Origin: Streptobacillus notomytis
Lineage (GTDB): Bacteria; Fusobacteriota; Fusobacteriia; Fusobacteriales; Leptotrichiaceae
Direction: 5' to 3'
DNA: 64,000 nucleotides
NCBI GenBank assembly: GCA_001612575.1
Contig: LJRV01000194.1
Location: forward strand, 42,640-106,639
The notes under the pieces were generated by a model that did not search any database, was not told the DNA's origin, and saw nothing but the letters and a program-made list of their open reading frames with translations. Shown piece after piece: positions 56,876-64,000 of the stretch (position 1 is its first letter; each line of letters opens with the position of its first letter). The translations under genes and the position numbers were made by a program.

Positions 56876-57299
56876 TATTAATTTCCTCCATCTCTTTTTC
56901 AAGAGTAAACCTAACAGGATCAAAGGCAAAAACTGTTCTATCAAGAACTTTGTAATATAAATTTTCATCTAATAATTTAATAGCTTTAATTATTTTTAAT
57001 ACATTGTTCTTTTTATTAACAAATATCATCTTATTTTCTACATTTATTATTATCTTAAATTTCTTAATTTTAGATCCTTCAATAGTGGTATTAAAAGAAA
57101 GAGAATTAATTAAAATGTCATTCACTTTAAATAAATCAACATATATATCTTTCAACGTAAAGAAATCTATTTTAGTTATTATTAACTCATTATTAATACC
57201 CACTACTTTTTCAAATTTATCATTGTAATTTTGAATAATTCTCTTAGTAATATTAAAAATTACACTAGTTAAAAAAAATATTATTATAAAATTAAACAT
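56868..57299 (-). CDS. Membrane-anchored protein of unknown function (143 aa)
   Basis: One N-terminal membrane helix (MFNFIIIFFLTSVIFNI) and about 125 soluble residues rich in beta-type Ile/Lys/Asn sequence. No known domain is recognised. It starts 8 nt after mgtE stops and overlaps the YgjP-like gene, so it is cotranscribed. The soluble part likely faces the cytoplasm or outside depending on topology, which cannot be settled. Confidence 0.7.
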   Translation of the reverse strand: MFNFIIIFFLTSVIFNITKRIIQNYNDKFEKVVGINNELIITKIDFFTLKDIYVDLFKVNDILINSLSFNTTIEGSKIKKFKIIINVENKMIFVNKKNNVLKIIKAIKLLDENLYYKVLDRTVFAFDPVRFTLEKEMEEINID

Positions 57300-57307
57300 T
57301 TATTCAC

Positions 57308-58762
57308 CTACACTAATTTATCTAAAAATAATGTTGCAAGACCTAAGAATAAAAAGAAACCACATATATCTGTTATTGTTGTTAGTACCACAGCCGAAGC
57401 CATTGCTGGATCAATTCTAGCGAATTTTAGACCGACCGGTATAAGGTATCCGACCAAGCACGCTATAACACAATTTCCGATCATTGCTAAAAATATAACT
57501 AAACTTAAATAGAGACTTTTGTAAAAGAAAAATATCGCTATAGCACATATCATTCCTAAAATAATCCCATTTATAAATCCAAGTAAAATATACTTAATTG
57601 AAATCTTCCAACTCTCTTCGCTATCACTTTCATCTAAAGCTATAGATCTTATTGTAACAGCTAAACTTTGAGTTCCTGCATTACCACCCATACCAGAAAC
57701 TATAGGCATTGAAACTGCAAGTGCGACTACGGCATCAATTGTTTTAGAAAATAGTCCTACTGTAAATGATGCTAAAAATGCTGTTATTAAGTTTATAGCT
57801 AGCCATGGCAATCTTTTTAAAACACTATCTTTTAAAGTTGTTTCAAGCGTTTCATCATCTCCTGCTCCGTGCATTTTCAAGATATCTTCAGTATTTTCTT
57901 CATTAATTACATCAATAACATCATCTATTGTAATTATTCCAAGCATATTACCTTTTCTATTTACAACAGGAACAACTTTTAAACCATATCTTGAAACTAT
58001 TTGTGCAACTTTTTCCTGATCATAATATGGATCAACATAAATAATATTTTCATCTGTAATTTCTTCAAGTTTTGTATCATCAGATGCTATTAATATGTCC
58101 CTTAAATCGGCTTCTCCAAATAATCTAGACTCCTCGTCTAATACGAATATAGTTTCTATGTATTCTGTTTTAGGACCGATAATTTTTATTTTCTCCATAA
58201 TATCTTTAATTTTTAAATTCTTTTTAAAAGCTATATATTGTGTGGTCATTATCCCACCAGCCGTATCATCTGCATAACCTAAAAGTAATCTGATCTTATT
58301 TGCATCAGAACGTTTCATGTTATCTAAGATTTCTTTACTTTTTCTTAATTCTAATGATCCTAAAATATCTGCAACATCATCTGGTGGCAGATATGATAAT
58401 ATATCTATAGATTTATCTAATTCAAGTAAATTTAAAATACGAATTTGTAATTCTTCATCAGATTGTTCAAAAATTTCTGTTTTTGTGTCATCATTAAATA
58501 AATTAAATACTCTTAATAATTCTGTATCATCTTCAATTTCATAAAATGAATCTGCTATATCTACAGTATGGTGTTCTTCAACAAATTCTTCTATTTCTTC
58601 TTCAGATTCTAAATTTTGTAAATCTTCTGCAATTTCTTCTGTATCTATATCTTCTTCAAAATACTCTTCTTCTTCCTCGTGGTCTAATCTGCTTTTTATT
58701 TCTTGTTTAAGTAAATCAATTTCTTCTTGTGTTAATTTTTCCATATCTAAATTATTATTCAT
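57308..58762 (-). CDS. mgtE: Magnesium transporter MgtE
   Basis: Mg2+ channel with cytoplasmic gating. A very acidic N-terminal extension (Glu/Asp-rich, about residues 30-65) precedes the MgtE-N domain (IDILSYLPPDDVADILGSL). A CBS pair follows (about 165-300, with VVPVVNRKGNMLGIITIDDV). The five-helix pore has SMPIVSGMGGNAGTQSLAVTIR, the conserved ion-path block, and RIDPAMASAVVLTTITDICGF. Length 484 aa. Overlaps the Nudix gene by 8 nt. Confidence 0.94.
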   Translation of the reverse strand: MNNNLDMEKLTQEEIDLLKQEIKSRLDHEEEEEYFEEDIDTEEIAEDLQNLESEEEIEEFVEEHHTVDIADSFYEIEDDTELLRVFNLFNDDTKTEIFEQSDEELQIRILNLLELDKSIDILSYLPPDDVADILGSLELRKSKEILDNMKRSDANKIRLLLGYADDTAGGIMTTQYIAFKKNLKIKDIMEKIKIIGPKTEYIETIFVLDEESRLFGEADLRDILIASDDTKLEEITDENIIYVDPYYDQEKVAQIVSRYGLKVVPVVNRKGNMLGIITIDDVIDVINEENTEDILKMHGAGDDETLETTLKDSVLKRLPWLAINLITAFLASFTVGLFSKTIDAVVALAVSMPIVSGMGGNAGTQSLAVTIRSIALDESDSEESWKISIKYILLGFINGIILGMICAIAIFFFYKSLYLSLVIFLAMIGNCVIACLVGYLIPVGLKFARIDPAMASAVVLTTITDICGFFLFLGLATLFLDKLV

Positions 58763-59288
58763 TTTTCACACTCATTCTCTTTAAAATTGGTAAAAAGTAT
58801 TTTATTGATAATAAAGTTTTCATATCAATTAAATAATCTTCTACTTCATCAATTTTAATCCAATGTGATTTAATATCTTCACCTTCATCAAAATCTGTTT
58901 CACCGGGAATTATATCATTAGATTTTAATCTAGCTGCGTAAAAATATATATATTGTGTCATATATGGATCAACTAACATTGGATTTTTCATCGAAATTAT
59001 ATCTACTATATCTTTTGGATTATATCCTGTTTCTTCTTTTAATTCTCTATTTATCGCAAAATAAGGAGATTCTCCTGGATCTATCATACCAGCAACATTT
59101 TCAAAAGTCGATTTATCAGCCCCAGGACGATATTGTTCAACTAAAAGCACTTTTTCTAAGTTTTCATCAAATATCGTTAAACATACTGCATCACTTTTAA
59201 TAATATACTCAAGTTGCACTTTGGTCGTAGGATGATACTTTATATCTCCCTTTAAAAATTTAAAACCATCTTTTATTGGTATTTCCAT
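58755..59288 (-). CDS. Nudix hydrolase, ADP-ribose pyrophosphatase-like
   Basis: Nudix box GMIDPGESPYFAINRELKEETGY fits GX5EX7REUXEEXGU and binds Mg2+. VLLVEQYRPGA and the MVDPYMTQYIYFYAARL-like block (here LVDPYMTQYIYFYAARL) suit the ADP-ribose pyrophosphatase subgroup. Length 177 aa from the ATG at 59288, preceded by GAGGTGATTAAA; a GTG three codons earlier overlaps the site. First gene of the minus-strand mgtE run. Confidence 0.88.
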   Translation of the reverse strand: MEIPIKDGFKFLKGDIKYHPTTKVQLEYIIKSDAVCLTIFDENLEKVLLVEQYRPGADKSTFENVAGMIDPGESPYFAINRELKEETGYNPKDIVDIISMKNPMLVDPYMTQYIYFYAARLKSNDIIPGETDFDEGEDIKSHWIKIDEVEDYLIDMKTLLSIKYFLPILKRMSVKNE

Positions 59289-59323
59289 TTTAATCACCTC
59301 TTTTTCCTAATATATACATTGAC

Positions 59324-59353
59324 ATTATACTATAATTAAATAAATAAAAGCAA
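59324..59353 (-). promoter_or_regulatory. Probable promoter for the Nudix-mgtE run
   Basis: On the minus strand TATAAT (59329-59324) with a poor -35 TTGCTT 18 bp upstream. Confidence 0.4.
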
Positions 59354-59374
59354 CCTTTTTAAATATATTAAAAT

Positions 59375-59403
59375 TTGAAAAAAAGCATGTTTTTTGATAT
59401 AAT
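59375..59403 (+). promoter_or_regulatory. Promoter for the ABC-F gene
   Basis: TTGAAA, a 17-bp spacer and TATAAT with TGA upstream (extended -10). Confidence 0.7.
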
Positions 59404-59437
59404 TTAGATAATAAAAATATATTTGAAAGGATATAAT

Positions 59438-61057
59438 ATGATAACAACAAGTAACTTAACAGTCCAATTTGGAGGAAAAAAATTATTCGAAGATGTAAAT
59501 ATAAAATTTACTGAGGGTAATTGTTATGGAATAATTGGAGCTAATGGTGCCGGAAAATCAACTTTTTTAAGAGTTTTAACTGGTGAAGTTGATTCTACAA
59601 ATGGTGAAATAATTATAGATAAAAATAAAAGAATCTCATTTTTAAAACAAGATCACTTTACTTTTGAGGAAAGTCAAGTACTAGATGTTGTAATTATGGG
59701 ACATGAAAAATTATATAAAATTATGCAAGAAAAAAATGAAATATATTCAAAGACAGAATTTACTGATGAAGATGGAATTAAAATTTCTGAACTTGAAGGT
59801 GAATTTGCAGATCTAGATGGTTGGGAAGCTGAAACTAATGCTGAAAAACTTCTAAATGGATTAGGAATTACACCTGATTTACATTATAAGCTTATGAAGG
59901 AACTTACAGAACCAGAAAAAGTTAAAGTACTACTTGCTCAAAGCTTATTTGGTAATCCAGATATACTACTACTTGATGAGCCTACAAACGGACTTGATTT
60001 AAAAGCTGTAAATTGGCTTGAAAATTTTATTATGGATCTTGAAACTACAACTGTATTAATAGTTTCACATGATAGACACTTTTTAAACAAAGTATGTACT
60101 CATATTGCTGATATAGATTATGGAAAAATTAAATTATTCGTTGGTAACTATAACTTCTGGTATGAATCTTCTCAATTAATGCAGGAATTATTAAGAAATC
60201 AGAACAAGAAAATAGAACAAAAAAGAAAAGAATTACAGGAATTTATAGCTAGATTTTCTGCGAATGCTTCTAAATCAAAGCAAGCAACAAGTAGAAAGAA
60301 ACAGTTAGATAAATTACAATTAGAAGATATGCAAGTTTCAAATAGAAAATATCCGTATGTAGACTTTAAACCTGAAAGAGAAGCTGGAAATAATATGTTG
60401 AAAGTTGAAAATTTATCTAAAACTGTTGATGGTGAATTAGTATTAGATAATATTAGCTTCACTATTAATACTAATGATAAAGTTGCTATTATTTCTAGAA
60501 ATGATATCGCAAAAACTACTCTATTTCAGATATTAGCAGGTGAACTTGAAGCTGATAGAGGTAGTTTTGAATGGGGAATGACTACAACACAAAGCTATTT
60601 CCCTAAAGATAATTCAGAGTATTTTGAAAATGTTAATCTTTCATTAATTGATTGGTTAAGACAATATTCTAAAGATCAACATGAAGAATATGTTAGAGGT
60701 TTTTTAGGACGTATGCTATTTTCTGGTGATGATGCTAGAAAAGAAGCTAAAGTTTTATCAGGTGGAGAAAAAGTTAGATGTATGTTAGCAAAAATGATGC
60801 TATCAGGTGCAAATGTTTTATTATTAGATAATCCGACAGATCATTTAGATCTTGAATCTATTACATCATTAAATAAAGGTCTTACAAGATTTAATGGAAC
60901 TATACTATTTACATCGCATGATCACGAATTTATTCAAACAATTGCAAATAAGATCATCGAAATTACTCCTAAAGGATTAATTTATAAAGAAATGACTTTT
61001 GATGAATACATTGAAGATGAGGATTTACAAGAACAAATTAATAATTTATATAGATAA
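59438..61057 (+). CDS. ABC-F family ATPase
   Basis: Soluble protein with two ABC domains and no membrane segment; the family acts on ribosomes. Domain 1 has Walker A GANGAGKST, a weak signature (LMKELTEPEKVKVLLAQ) and LLLDEPTNGLDLK. A charged linker (about 245-290) follows. Domain 2 has an eroded Walker A (ISRNDIAKTTL), an intact LSGGEKVRCMLAK signature, and LLLDNPTDHLDLES with Asn where the catalytic Glu is expected. Length 539 aa; most like the YkpA/YbiT group. The start is the ATG at 59438 after AAAGGATATAAT. Domain 2 is probably poor at hydrolysis. Confidence 0.9.
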   Translation: MITTSNLTVQFGGKKLFEDVNIKFTEGNCYGIIGANGAGKSTFLRVLTGEVDSTNGEIIIDKNKRISFLKQDHFTFEESQVLDVVIMGHEKLYKIMQEKNEIYSKTEFTDEDGIKISELEGEFADLDGWEAETNAEKLLNGLGITPDLHYKLMKELTEPEKVKVLLAQSLFGNPDILLLDEPTNGLDLKAVNWLENFIMDLETTTVLIVSHDRHFLNKVCTHIADIDYGKIKLFVGNYNFWYESSQLMQELLRNQNKKIEQKRKELQEFIARFSANASKSKQATSRKKQLDKLQLEDMQVSNRKYPYVDFKPEREAGNNMLKVENLSKTVDGELVLDNISFTINTNDKVAIISRNDIAKTTLFQILAGELEADRGSFEWGMTTTQSYFPKDNSEYFENVNLSLIDWLRQYSKDQHEEYVRGFLGRMLFSGDDARKEAKVLSGGEKVRCMLAKMMLSGANVLLLDNPTDHLDLESITSLNKGLTRFNGTILFTSHDHEFIQTIANKIIEITPKGLIYKEMTFDEYIEDEDLQEQINNLYR

Positions 61058-61081
61058 AATATATTTTAACAAGGATGTAAT

Positions 61082-61223
61082 ATGAATATCAATAATATAA
61101 AGGCTTTTACTAAATTAATTGAATATGGAACTATATCTAATTGCACGTAGATTTGAAAATAATGAAAAACATAAAGAAATAATAAATTATATTGAAAAAT
61201 TCATTCTTGATACGATATGGTAG
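61082..61223 (+). pseudogene. LysR-family regulator remnant
   Basis: After AAGGATGTAAT, an ATG opens MNINNIKAFTKLIEYGTISN, the helix-turn-helix start of LysR regulators, then hits stops within 24 codons. A second frame reads RFENNEKHKEIINYIEKFI and stops, plausibly the gene's C-terminal end. About 250 codons are missing between, so this is an internal deletion. It may once have controlled the decayed sulfur locus alongside. Confidence 0.6.
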
Positions 61224-61270
61224 AAAAGATAGTCGTTATTATTTTATATAATAATATAGACTATCTTTTT
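61224..61270. terminator. Bidirectional terminator between lysR remnant and tusA-like gene
   Basis: AAAAGATAGTC / GACTATCTTTT with an AT-rich inner stem (TTATTAT / ATAATAA region) and T-runs on both strands. Confidence 0.7.
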
Positions 61271-61274
61271 ATTT

Positions 61275-61481
61275 CTAAATTGTTATTTCCCATATACCAT
61301 TTATAAGTTCAAAAATTTCAAGTTTAATACCTTTATTTTTATAATGCTCTTCTATTTTAACTTTAGGACAGCTATTATCAACTATTATAGTAAAATTTTC
61401 ACTTGAGTGTATATTATTAAAAATTTTTTCAAATTTTAAGAATGGGATAGGACAAATTTCACCAAAGCATTCTTCTATCAT
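61275..61481 (-). CDS. TusA/SirA-like sulfur carrier
   Basis: 68-aa protein of the TusA fold. CFGEICPIPFLKFEKIF matches the CPxP active-site pattern, whose Cys carries persulfide sulfur; a second CPK follows near residue 38. The frame is intact, with TAGGAT upstream. It lies beside fragments of thioredoxin, thioredoxin reductase and a YedE-type membrane protein, so it is the only apparently whole gene left of a sulfur or selenium handling locus. Whether it is still expressed is uncertain. Confidence 0.75.
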   Translation of the reverse strand: MIEECFGEICPIPFLKFEKIFNNIHSSENFTIIVDNSCPKVKIEEHYKNKGIKLEIFELINGIWEITI

Positions 61482-61528
61482 TATTATCCTACAAAATAAA
61501 TTTTATCAAAAACAATTTATATATTCAA

Positions 61529-61557
61529 TAAAAAAATTGAGAAAAATCTCAGTTTTT
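61529..61557. terminator. Terminator between trx remnant and tusA-like gene
   Basis: TGAGA / TCTCA with an AAAA loop, A-run on one side and T-run on the other; works on either strand. Confidence 0.55.
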
Positions 61558-61559
61558 AA

Positions 61560-61764
61560 TTATATTTCATATTTTATTTTTATAACTTTTTTATATTTTA
61601 AATATACTAAAACTGGAAATCTATTTATATTTAATTTATTAGATATAAATTTACTTTTATATATATCTACATTAACTAATTCATAATTAATACATTTTGA
61701 ATGTTCTTCTACTTTAGGTAAAAATTCTAGCATTTTAATGTCACTTGAAACAAGTGTTTCTTTT
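61560..61764 (-). pseudogene. Thioredoxin-like remnant
   Basis: Minus-strand frame reads ETLVSSDIKMLEFLPKVEEH, then ELVNVDIYKSKF and INRFPVLVYLKYKKVIKI before a stop at 61560. The order mirrors thioredoxin: strand, P-loop to helix, partner strand, cis-Pro turn (RFPVLV). The CxxC active site that should precede KMLE is missing. It abuts the trxB remnant with no start codon of its own. Confidence 0.6.
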
Positions 61765-61770
61765 CGTTAT

Positions 61771-62305
61771 TTAAAATTTGATTATTAAATGTCTGAGTTT
61801 CACTAATAAATTTTCTGCATTATACCCAGTTATTGCTCCATCTCCTACCGCAGTTGATACTTGTTTTAAAAATTTTTTCTCTTATATCTCCATCTGCAAA
61901 TACTCCTTCAATATTAGTTTGCTATTACATATACTTTAGTAGATAAATATATTACTCCATTATATAAAAAACCAATAAATAGGAAACATGTATCAACATC
62001 AACTGATATATCTTCTCCAGTTTTTGTATTTTTTAAAACAACTGTTTGTAATTTAATATTACCCCTATATTCTTTAAACATCCTATTCCAAATAAATTCC
62101 ATTTTTGGATTAGTTAAAGCTTCAATTTTTGTAATCTCATTACAATCCATTATTCCTTCATCATGAACAACTGAAACAATTACTTTTTTAGCAAATTTAG
62201 TTAAAAATATACCTTCTTCTATAGCAGAATCTCCTGATATAACTACCATTACAATTTTGTCTGTATTTGCAGCCGCATCACATGTTGCACAAAAAGATAT
62301 TCCAA
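61771..62305 (-). pseudogene. Thioredoxin reductase remnant (trxB-like)
   Basis: Minus-strand pieces follow TrxB in order: SFCATCDAA (the redox CxxC), VVISGDSAIEEGIFLTKFAKKV (NADPH-binding GGGDSAxEE, with Gly to Ser), NPKMEFIWN, VVLKNTKTGEDISVDVDTCFLFIG, then out of frame TNIEGVFADGDIR and KQVSTAVGDGAITGYNAE (FAD C-terminal motif). At least two frameshifts and a stop at 61914 separate them. The N-terminal FAD domain before the CATC motif is absent. Confidence 0.8.
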
Positions 62306-62431
62306 ATATCCAGTATAGAACTAATTTAGGTTCTTTTAAATAAAAACCAAATCCTACTAAACATGCAAGTAAAATTAATGTATCTGGAATTTGTGATTGC
62401 TTTTCTTTTCTTCTATTTTTTTATCTTCCAT
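62306..62431 (-). pseudogene. N-terminal fragment of a YedE/YeeE-type membrane protein
   Basis: Starts at the ATG at 62431 after GAGGAGGATAAA, with MEDKKIEEKKS, then shifts frame in an A-rich run to read KQSQIPDTLILLACLVGFGFYLKEPKLVLYWIFGI. A first membrane helix and a YWIFG turn resemble YedE/YeeE sulfur or selenium transporters. It then runs without a stop into the thioredoxin reductase fragment, so a deletion has joined the two genes. Family assignment is tentative. Confidence 0.5.
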
Positions 62432-62540
62432 TTTATCCTCCTCTCACTTTCTTATTATTTTATACACTTACAAAAATAATATACTCTCAAAATAATTTTT
62501 TAACAATCCTGAATTTAGAATAGCTATTACTAAATAGAAT

Positions 62541-62570
62541 AAAAAAAGAGATTAAACTCTATTTAATCTC
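62541..62570 (-). terminator. Terminator after the ogg gene
   Basis: On the minus strand GAGATTAAA / TTTAATCTC with a 5-nt loop and a run of seven T. Confidence 0.85.
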
Positions 62571-63224
62571 CTATTTAAACACTTCTCCTGCTTGTTGATA
62601 CCAAAATACTAGATCTAAAGCATCCATTGAAATATTAACTTCTTTTGAATACTGTTCCATAAGTTCTTCAATTTCAAAATATTTCTTTTTTGTTAAACTT
62701 TTAGGAACTTCTTCTATTACACCAAGCTCTTTTAAATTTTTTAAAACATGTCTATCTAATATTGCTAAATATCTACCATATCCTAAATTTCTTAAAACAT
62801 GAGCTGCTTCTTTTAATCCCATACCTTTTATATTATCTAAAATCCAATCTCTTTTTTCTTTTACTCCATCAATTTCAGCTAATATATTTTTACTATCCAA
62901 TTTCCCATTTCTTGTCATAAGATTTCTAAGTTCAACTAAATATCTAGCTTTATTATTTTTAAATCTTACTACATTTAAATATCCTACTATATCTTCTTCA
63001 TTTCCAACGTATAATAGGTTATTTTCTTTTAATTTTTCTATTGCAGACCAAGCATTTTTAGCTTTACTCTGTGGAGTTAAAATACAAAATGCAATTTCTG
63101 CAAAATAATCTTTTTCATTATAATTTATAGTATTTGCATAACTTTTAATAGCATCTTCTATTTTATTTAATATAGAACTGTAAATCAATTCTATTTCTTT
63201 TTGTTTTTCAATATTTATTTTCAT
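62571..63224 (-). CDS. ogg: N-glycosylase/DNA lyase, Ogg2 type
   Basis: Removes 8-oxoguanine from DNA and nicks the abasic site. Helix-hairpin-helix-GPD fold with IKGMGLKEAAHVLRNLG holding catalytic Lys138 and LAILDRHVLKNL holding Asp157. AFCILTPQSKAKNAW near residue 45 is the Ogg2 pattern known from archaea and some anaerobes. Length 217 aa fits Ogg2, shorter than eukaryotic OGG1. Monocistronic, divergent from yajC. Confidence 0.92.
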   Translation of the reverse strand: MKINIEKQKEIELIYSSILNKIEDAIKSYANTINYNEKDYFAEIAFCILTPQSKAKNAWSAIEKLKENNLLYVGNEEDIVGYLNVVRFKNNKARYLVELRNLMTRNGKLDSKNILAEIDGVKEKRDWILDNIKGMGLKEAAHVLRNLGYGRYLAILDRHVLKNLKELGVIEEVPKSLTKKKYFEIEELMEQYSKEVNISMDALDLVFWYQQAGEVFK

Positions 63225-63303
63225 AAAACACCTTCCTTTAGTATATAATAAAGGAAATTCAAATATTTGTCTAGATATTTATTTATAGATTTTTGAATTT
63301 TTA

Positions 63304-63314
63304 TATGATATAAT
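63304..63314 (+). promoter_or_regulatory. Extended -10 for yajC
   Basis: ATGATATAAT supplies a TGN-TATAAT extended -10. No good -35 is visible at 16-18 bp. Confidence 0.45.
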
Positions 63315-63342
63315 TAAAATAATAATTTGAAAGGAGACAATA

Positions 63343-63603
63343 ATGTATTCTATAACTACAATGTTAACAATTTATTTTGTAATATTTATACCATTATTAG
63401 GAATGATATATTACAGTAATTATAAAAAAAGAAAGAAATTTAATGAAATGACGAATAGTTTAAATATAGGTCAAAAAATTATGACAATTGGAGGTATTAT
63501 TGGTAATATAACTAAAATTGATAATGAAACTGTTGAAATAAAAGTAGATCAGAATACTAGACTTAATATTGCCAAAAGTGCTATTGCACATATAATAAAA
63601 TAA
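63343..63603 (+). CDS. yajC: Preprotein translocase subunit YajC
   Basis: Small SecDF-associated membrane protein. One N-terminal membrane helix (about 5-25), then basic residues and the conserved SLNIGQKIMTIGGIIGNITKIDNETVEI block. Length 86 aa. Ribosome binding site AAAGGAG. Followed 9 nt later by an exported protein gene. Confidence 0.94.
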   Translation: MYSITTMLTIYFVIFIPLLGMIYYSNYKKRKKFNEMTNSLNIGQKIMTIGGIIGNITKIDNETVEIKVDQNTRLNIAKSAIAHIIK

Positions 63604-63612
63604 GGAGTTTTT

Positions 63613-64000
63613 ATGTTAAGTAAATTTAAAAAAACACTACTTCTTTTAGGTATATGTGTTTCTGTTTTAACGTTTTCTGCATTATTAGAAGATGTAAAAT
63701 ATCAAAACGGTGAATTTATTTTAAAATTTGATTCAAAAATTCCTAAACCAATTATTAATAAAACTAAAATTACATCAAATAACATTCACTATAATGTTTC
63801 TGAAATTAATTTAAAAAATACTAGAATATCAGAGGAAGTTTTAAATCAAATTAATATTAATGATGAATTTTATAAATACATTATAATAGATGAAATTACT
63901 AAAGAGCTAGCAGGTATTTATACTTATTCACAGTATGGATATAATTCAAATATTACATATTCTGATAATGAAATAAGAATAAAACAGACTAAAGTGGAAG
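63613..64000 (+). CDS. Exported protein, 3' partial
   Basis: Starts MLSKFKKTLLLLGICVSVLTFSA, a signal peptide, after GGAGTTTTT. About 105 further residues of beta-rich sequence follow (QNGEFILKFDSKIPKPIIN), and the frame runs off the window. The beta-rich N-terminus could be an AMIN-type domain before a cell-wall amidase, but the diagnostic part is not visible. Cotranscribed with yajC by spacing. Confidence 0.65.
   Translation, partial: MLSKFKKTLLLLGICVSVLTFSALLEDVKYQNGEFILKFDSKIPKPIINKTKITSNNIHYNVSEINLKNTRISEEVLNQININDEFYKYIIIDEITKELAGIYTYSQYGYNSNITYSDNEIRIKQTKVE

Noticed and set aside
61914..62249. A 111-aa intact protein in the trxB region
   Set aside because: It matches only the middle of thioredoxin reductase, lacks both redox and FAD ends in frame, and has no ribosome binding site.

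Overview
The window is 64 kb of very AT-rich chromosome with short intergenic gaps and AAGGAGG-type ribosome binding sites. The gene set points to Fusobacteriota, most likely Leptotrichiaceae close to Streptobacillus or Sneathia. The basis is the extreme AT bias, the MGRHGTIAGRK form of YebC, the NusA / YlxR-L7Ae / IF-2 / RbfA order, a type III glutamine synthetase and archaeal-type Ogg2. This placement is inferred from gene style, not from a search. Standard stop codon usage argues for genetic code 11.

Layout. 1-1.4 kb: end of an ABC exporter whose ATPase carries a nonsense codon. 1.7-4.4 kb: glgC-glgA. 4.5-5.2 kb: a broken HAD phosphatase. 5.2-9.1 kb: acpP-rnc-coaD-radA-disA, facing yebC. 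9.9-18.1 kb: rimP-nusA-(ylxR/L7Ae fusion)-infB-rbfA-recJ-tig, preceded by a leader hairpin. 18.2-25.5 kb: clpP-clpX-lon-ribF-scpA-murJ. 25.6-32 kb: punA, maf, a small unknown gene, a cyclophilin lipoprotein, mscL, lepA, an exonuclease and a TRIC-type channel. 32-34.7 kb (minus): glnN and an NlpC/P60 hydrolase. 34.8-42.4 kb: a thymidine kinase with an unexpected dethiobiotin-synthetase-like tail, exported proteins, a large FtsX-like permease, rsuA, a decayed AroE-fold protein and an unknown protein. 42.4-47 kb: dnaX-rplI-dnaB-U32 protease. 47-52.4 kb: a two-component system, truB, galU and nnr. 52.8-55.6 kb: coaBC, a nonsense-interrupted TtcA-type gene and a deoxynucleoside kinase. 55.7-59.3 kb (minus): a Nudix-mgtE-unknown-YgjP-cyclophilin run. 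59.4-61.1 kb: an ABC-F ATPase. 61.1-62.4 kb: a heavily decayed sulfur/redox locus (lysR, tusA, trx, trxB and yedE remnants). 62.6-64 kb: ogg, yajC and the start of an exported protein.

Most of the window is core housekeeping: translation, proteolysis, replication, CoA and nucleotide salvage. I found no phage, CRISPR array, insertion sequence, tRNA or rRNA. The unusual signals are gene decay (five in-frame nonsense codons using all three stop triplets, plus a multi-gene deletion scar), domain fusions (TK with a BioD-like domain; YlxR with L7Ae), a divergent enzyme-derived protein (AroE-like) and structured leaders before rimP-nusA and tdk. I did not find convincing evidence for a wholly new multi-gene system. 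The TK fusion and the AroE-like/unknown pair beside dnaX are the best candidates for new biology.
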